From positions 1 through 7,378 of the forward strand of contig JALOMU010000078.1 in assembly GCA_025455285.1 (NCBI GenBank): a stretch of 7,378 bases of DNA, in the 5' to 3' direction. The notes beneath the pieces are model-generated. The model saw nothing but the letters and a program-made list of their open reading frames with translations. It was not told the origin of the DNA and made no database searches. A program made the translations under genes and the position numbers. This document shows, piece after piece, positions 6,213 to 7,378 of the stretch. The DNA is from Flavihumibacter sp. Its GTDB lineage: Bacteria; Bacteroidota; Bacteroidia; Chitinophagales; Chitinophagaceae. The stretch's first letter is position 1, and each line of letters opens with the position of its first letter.

Positions 6213-6659
6213 ATGAAAAAGCATATGATGCAACTGATGGTTGTTCTGTTTGTGAGTGCAGGTATGATTGCCTGCGACAGGTATGATGACGATAATGATG
6301 ATCCAACCAATACGCCCGCTAATTCAGTAACCAACTCCTACCTGATCAATGGTAGCTGGAAAGTAAGCCTGCTTACTGATGATGGTAGAGACGAAACCAG
6401 CGATTACGATGGATATACCTTTGTTTTTGGAGATGACGGAAAGCTAACTGCCACCCGCGCAGCGGTTACGACTACAGGAACCTGGCGCACACGCAGGGAT
6501 GATGGTAGCAACGAATTGGTTATTCAACTCTCAACAACAGACAGGGATCTGCTGGAACTGAATGATGATTGGGATATCGTATTGAGCACCAACTCAAAAA
6601 TTGAATTGCAGGATGATAATGATGAGCGCGACGAAAAACTGCACTTTACGAAAAAGTAA
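6213..6659 (+). CDS. Lipocalin-like lipoprotein, acidic
   Basis: A 148-residue protein with a lipoprotein signal peptide: KKH at the start, a hydrophobic stretch, then GMIAC with C21 as the likely lipidated residue. The sequence after the Cys (DRYDDDNDD) is strongly acidic. In Bacteroidota, acidic residues just after the Cys act as a surface-export signal for lipoproteins, so outer-leaflet display is plausible. The mature part (about 42-146) resembles the short lipocalin-like proteins common in this phylum: NGSWKVSLL, then DGYTFVFGDDGKLTA, a TGTWR strand, LELNDDWDIV and a final KLHFTKK strand, fitting a small beta-barrel. Ligand and role are unknown. The frame is open back to an ATG at 6162, but that start would place 17 polar residues ahead of the signal peptide and lies at the terminator, so the ATG at 6213 is chosen. 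It stands alone or with the next gene, 30 nt downstream. Confidence 0.85.
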   Translation: MKKHMMQLMVVLFVSAGMIACDRYDDDNDDPTNTPANSVTNSYLINGSWKVSLLTDDGRDETSDYDGYTFVFGDDGKLTATRAAVTTTGTWRTRRDDGSNELVIQLSTTDRDLLELNDDWDIVLSTNSKIELQDDNDERDEKLHFTKK

Positions 6660-6689
6660 ATTGCTATATTAGGGGATAACCAAAACTAA

Positions 6690-7378
6690 ATGAGCTCTGA
6701 TTTTATCCCGAAATCCCCCATTCGTGTGGCTTCTATTGATGTGCTTCGTGCACTCACCATGTTTGGAATGATCTTCGTAAATGACCTCTGGACACTGAAA
6801 GACATTCCGCACTGGTTGGAACATGTTGCTGCAGATGCAGACGGTATGGGCTTTGCAGATATTGTGTTTCCGGGTTTTCTTTTTATCGTTGGTATGTCCA
6901 TCCCCTTTGCTGTAAGAAACCGGCAGGCGAAAGGAGATAACAAACAACAACTTGCCCTTCATATCCTCCAGCGTGGGCTTGCCCTGCTCCTGATGGGAGT
7001 ATTCCTGGTAAACGGAGAAAATATCAACGAAACGGCCACCGGTCTCTCAAGGGGAGCTGGATCGCTTTTATGGTGCTTTGGAACCAATATCCAAAACAAT
7101 GGAATAAAACAGGAATACGCATAGCCCAGGTACTGGCGTTTGTGGTACTGGCGGCATTGGCTTTTGTCTATCGGGGTGGCGCAGCCGAAAACTTATCGGG
7201 ATTTAAAACCTGGTGGTGGGGCATTCTTGGTTTGATCGGTTGGGCCTACCTGTTAGCAGCCCTGCTCTTTACCTTGGTCAATGGAAAGATTTTGCCTCTC
7301 GCAGTTGCTGCAGTCATTAGTTTATTTATTTCAGCAGCGCACCATCTTAATTGGTTGCCAGAACATGGCTTGCTTACT
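6690..7378 (+). pseudogene. Acyltransferase-family membrane protein (HGSNAT-like, DUF5009), frameshifted and cut by window edge
   Basis: The N-terminal part of a polytopic inner-membrane protein like heparan-alpha-glucosaminide N-acetyltransferase, a family thought to move acetyl groups across the membrane to sugars. Seen in frame from 6690: RVASIDVLRALTMFGMIFV (about 12-30, first membrane segment), an EH pair (H45, possible catalytic His position), FADIVFPGFLFIVGMS (55-70, second segment and the best family signature), and HILQRGLALLLMGVF (91-105, third). After LSRG the frame goes astray and stops at 7122-7124. The frame beginning at 7055 (AGC TGG ATC) instead continues with SWIAFMVLWNQYPKQW, two or three more hydrophobic segments and no stop up to 7378. 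One added G in the run at 7051-7054 would join the two parts as LSRG-SWIAF. This may be a true mutation or a sequence error. It lies 30 nt after the lipoprotein stop with no terminator between, so cotranscription is possible. Start chosen because it precedes the conserved first motif. Confidence 0.8.
7051..7054 (+). other. Frameshift site at a G4 homopolymer
   Basis: Frame 0 reads TCA AGG GGA GCT and then unrelated residues; the family-like sequence resumes as AGC TGG ATC from 7055, requiring one extra base. The only homopolymer at the junction is GGGG, and a fifth G would give S-R-G-S-W-I. The exact base cannot be fixed, but the junction must lie within roughly 7047-7058. Confidence 0.75.

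Noticed and set aside
7047..7058. Programmed -1 ribosomal frameshift in the acyltransferase gene
   Set aside because: The junction lacks a classical X-XXY-YYZ slippery heptamer and I saw no obvious downstream stem; a lost base in the G-run is the simpler reading.

Overview
The window looks like ordinary chromosomal DNA from a member of the Bacteroidota, most plausibly Chitinophagaceae or a close relative. This is inferred from the protein families (SPOR-domain protein, lipocalin-like lipoprotein, giant double amidohydrolase, DUF5009/HGSNAT-like acyltransferase), start codons in A-rich contexts without clear Shine-Dalgarno sequences, TAnnTTTG-like promoter boxes and moderate GC. No mobile element, CRISPR array, tRNA or rRNA was seen.

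Left part (1-1629), minus strand: deoC (deoxyribose-phosphate aldolase), then a secreted SPOR-domain protein, then a block of degenerate 7-bp tandem repeats (421-462), then the N-terminal third of an M20-type amidohydrolase/peptidase that runs off the left edge. deoC and the SPOR gene are close enough to be cotranscribed; the M20 gene may have its own promoter. A short divergent intergenic region (1630-1720) carrying a 10-bp direct repeat separates this arm from the plus-strand genes.

Centre (1721-6160), plus strand: two tightly spaced genes for exported amidohydrolase-superfamily proteins, ended by a clear intrinsic terminator. The first (1026 aa) fuses two amidohydrolase modules around a beta-rich linker; only its second module keeps the metal-binding residues. 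The second (436 aa) is another single module whose HxH motif and most other metal ligands are replaced. The pair thus holds three related modules and one apparent active site, the most interesting biology here: probably one metal hydrolase with pseudoenzyme partners. The substrate cannot be deduced.

Right part (6161-7378), plus strand: a small acidic lipocalin-like lipoprotein, preceded by an imperfect hairpin that ends two bases before its start codon, and then the 5' part of a multi-spanning acyltransferase-family membrane protein (heparan-alpha-glucosaminide N-acetyltransferase-like, DUF5009). Its reading frame is broken by one missing base at a G-run near 7051-7054; the same protein continues in another frame to the right edge.

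Nothing here amounts to a clear new defence, mobile or biosynthetic system. The items worth a second look are the amidohydrolase pseudoenzyme arrangement, the frameshift and the heptamer repeat block.
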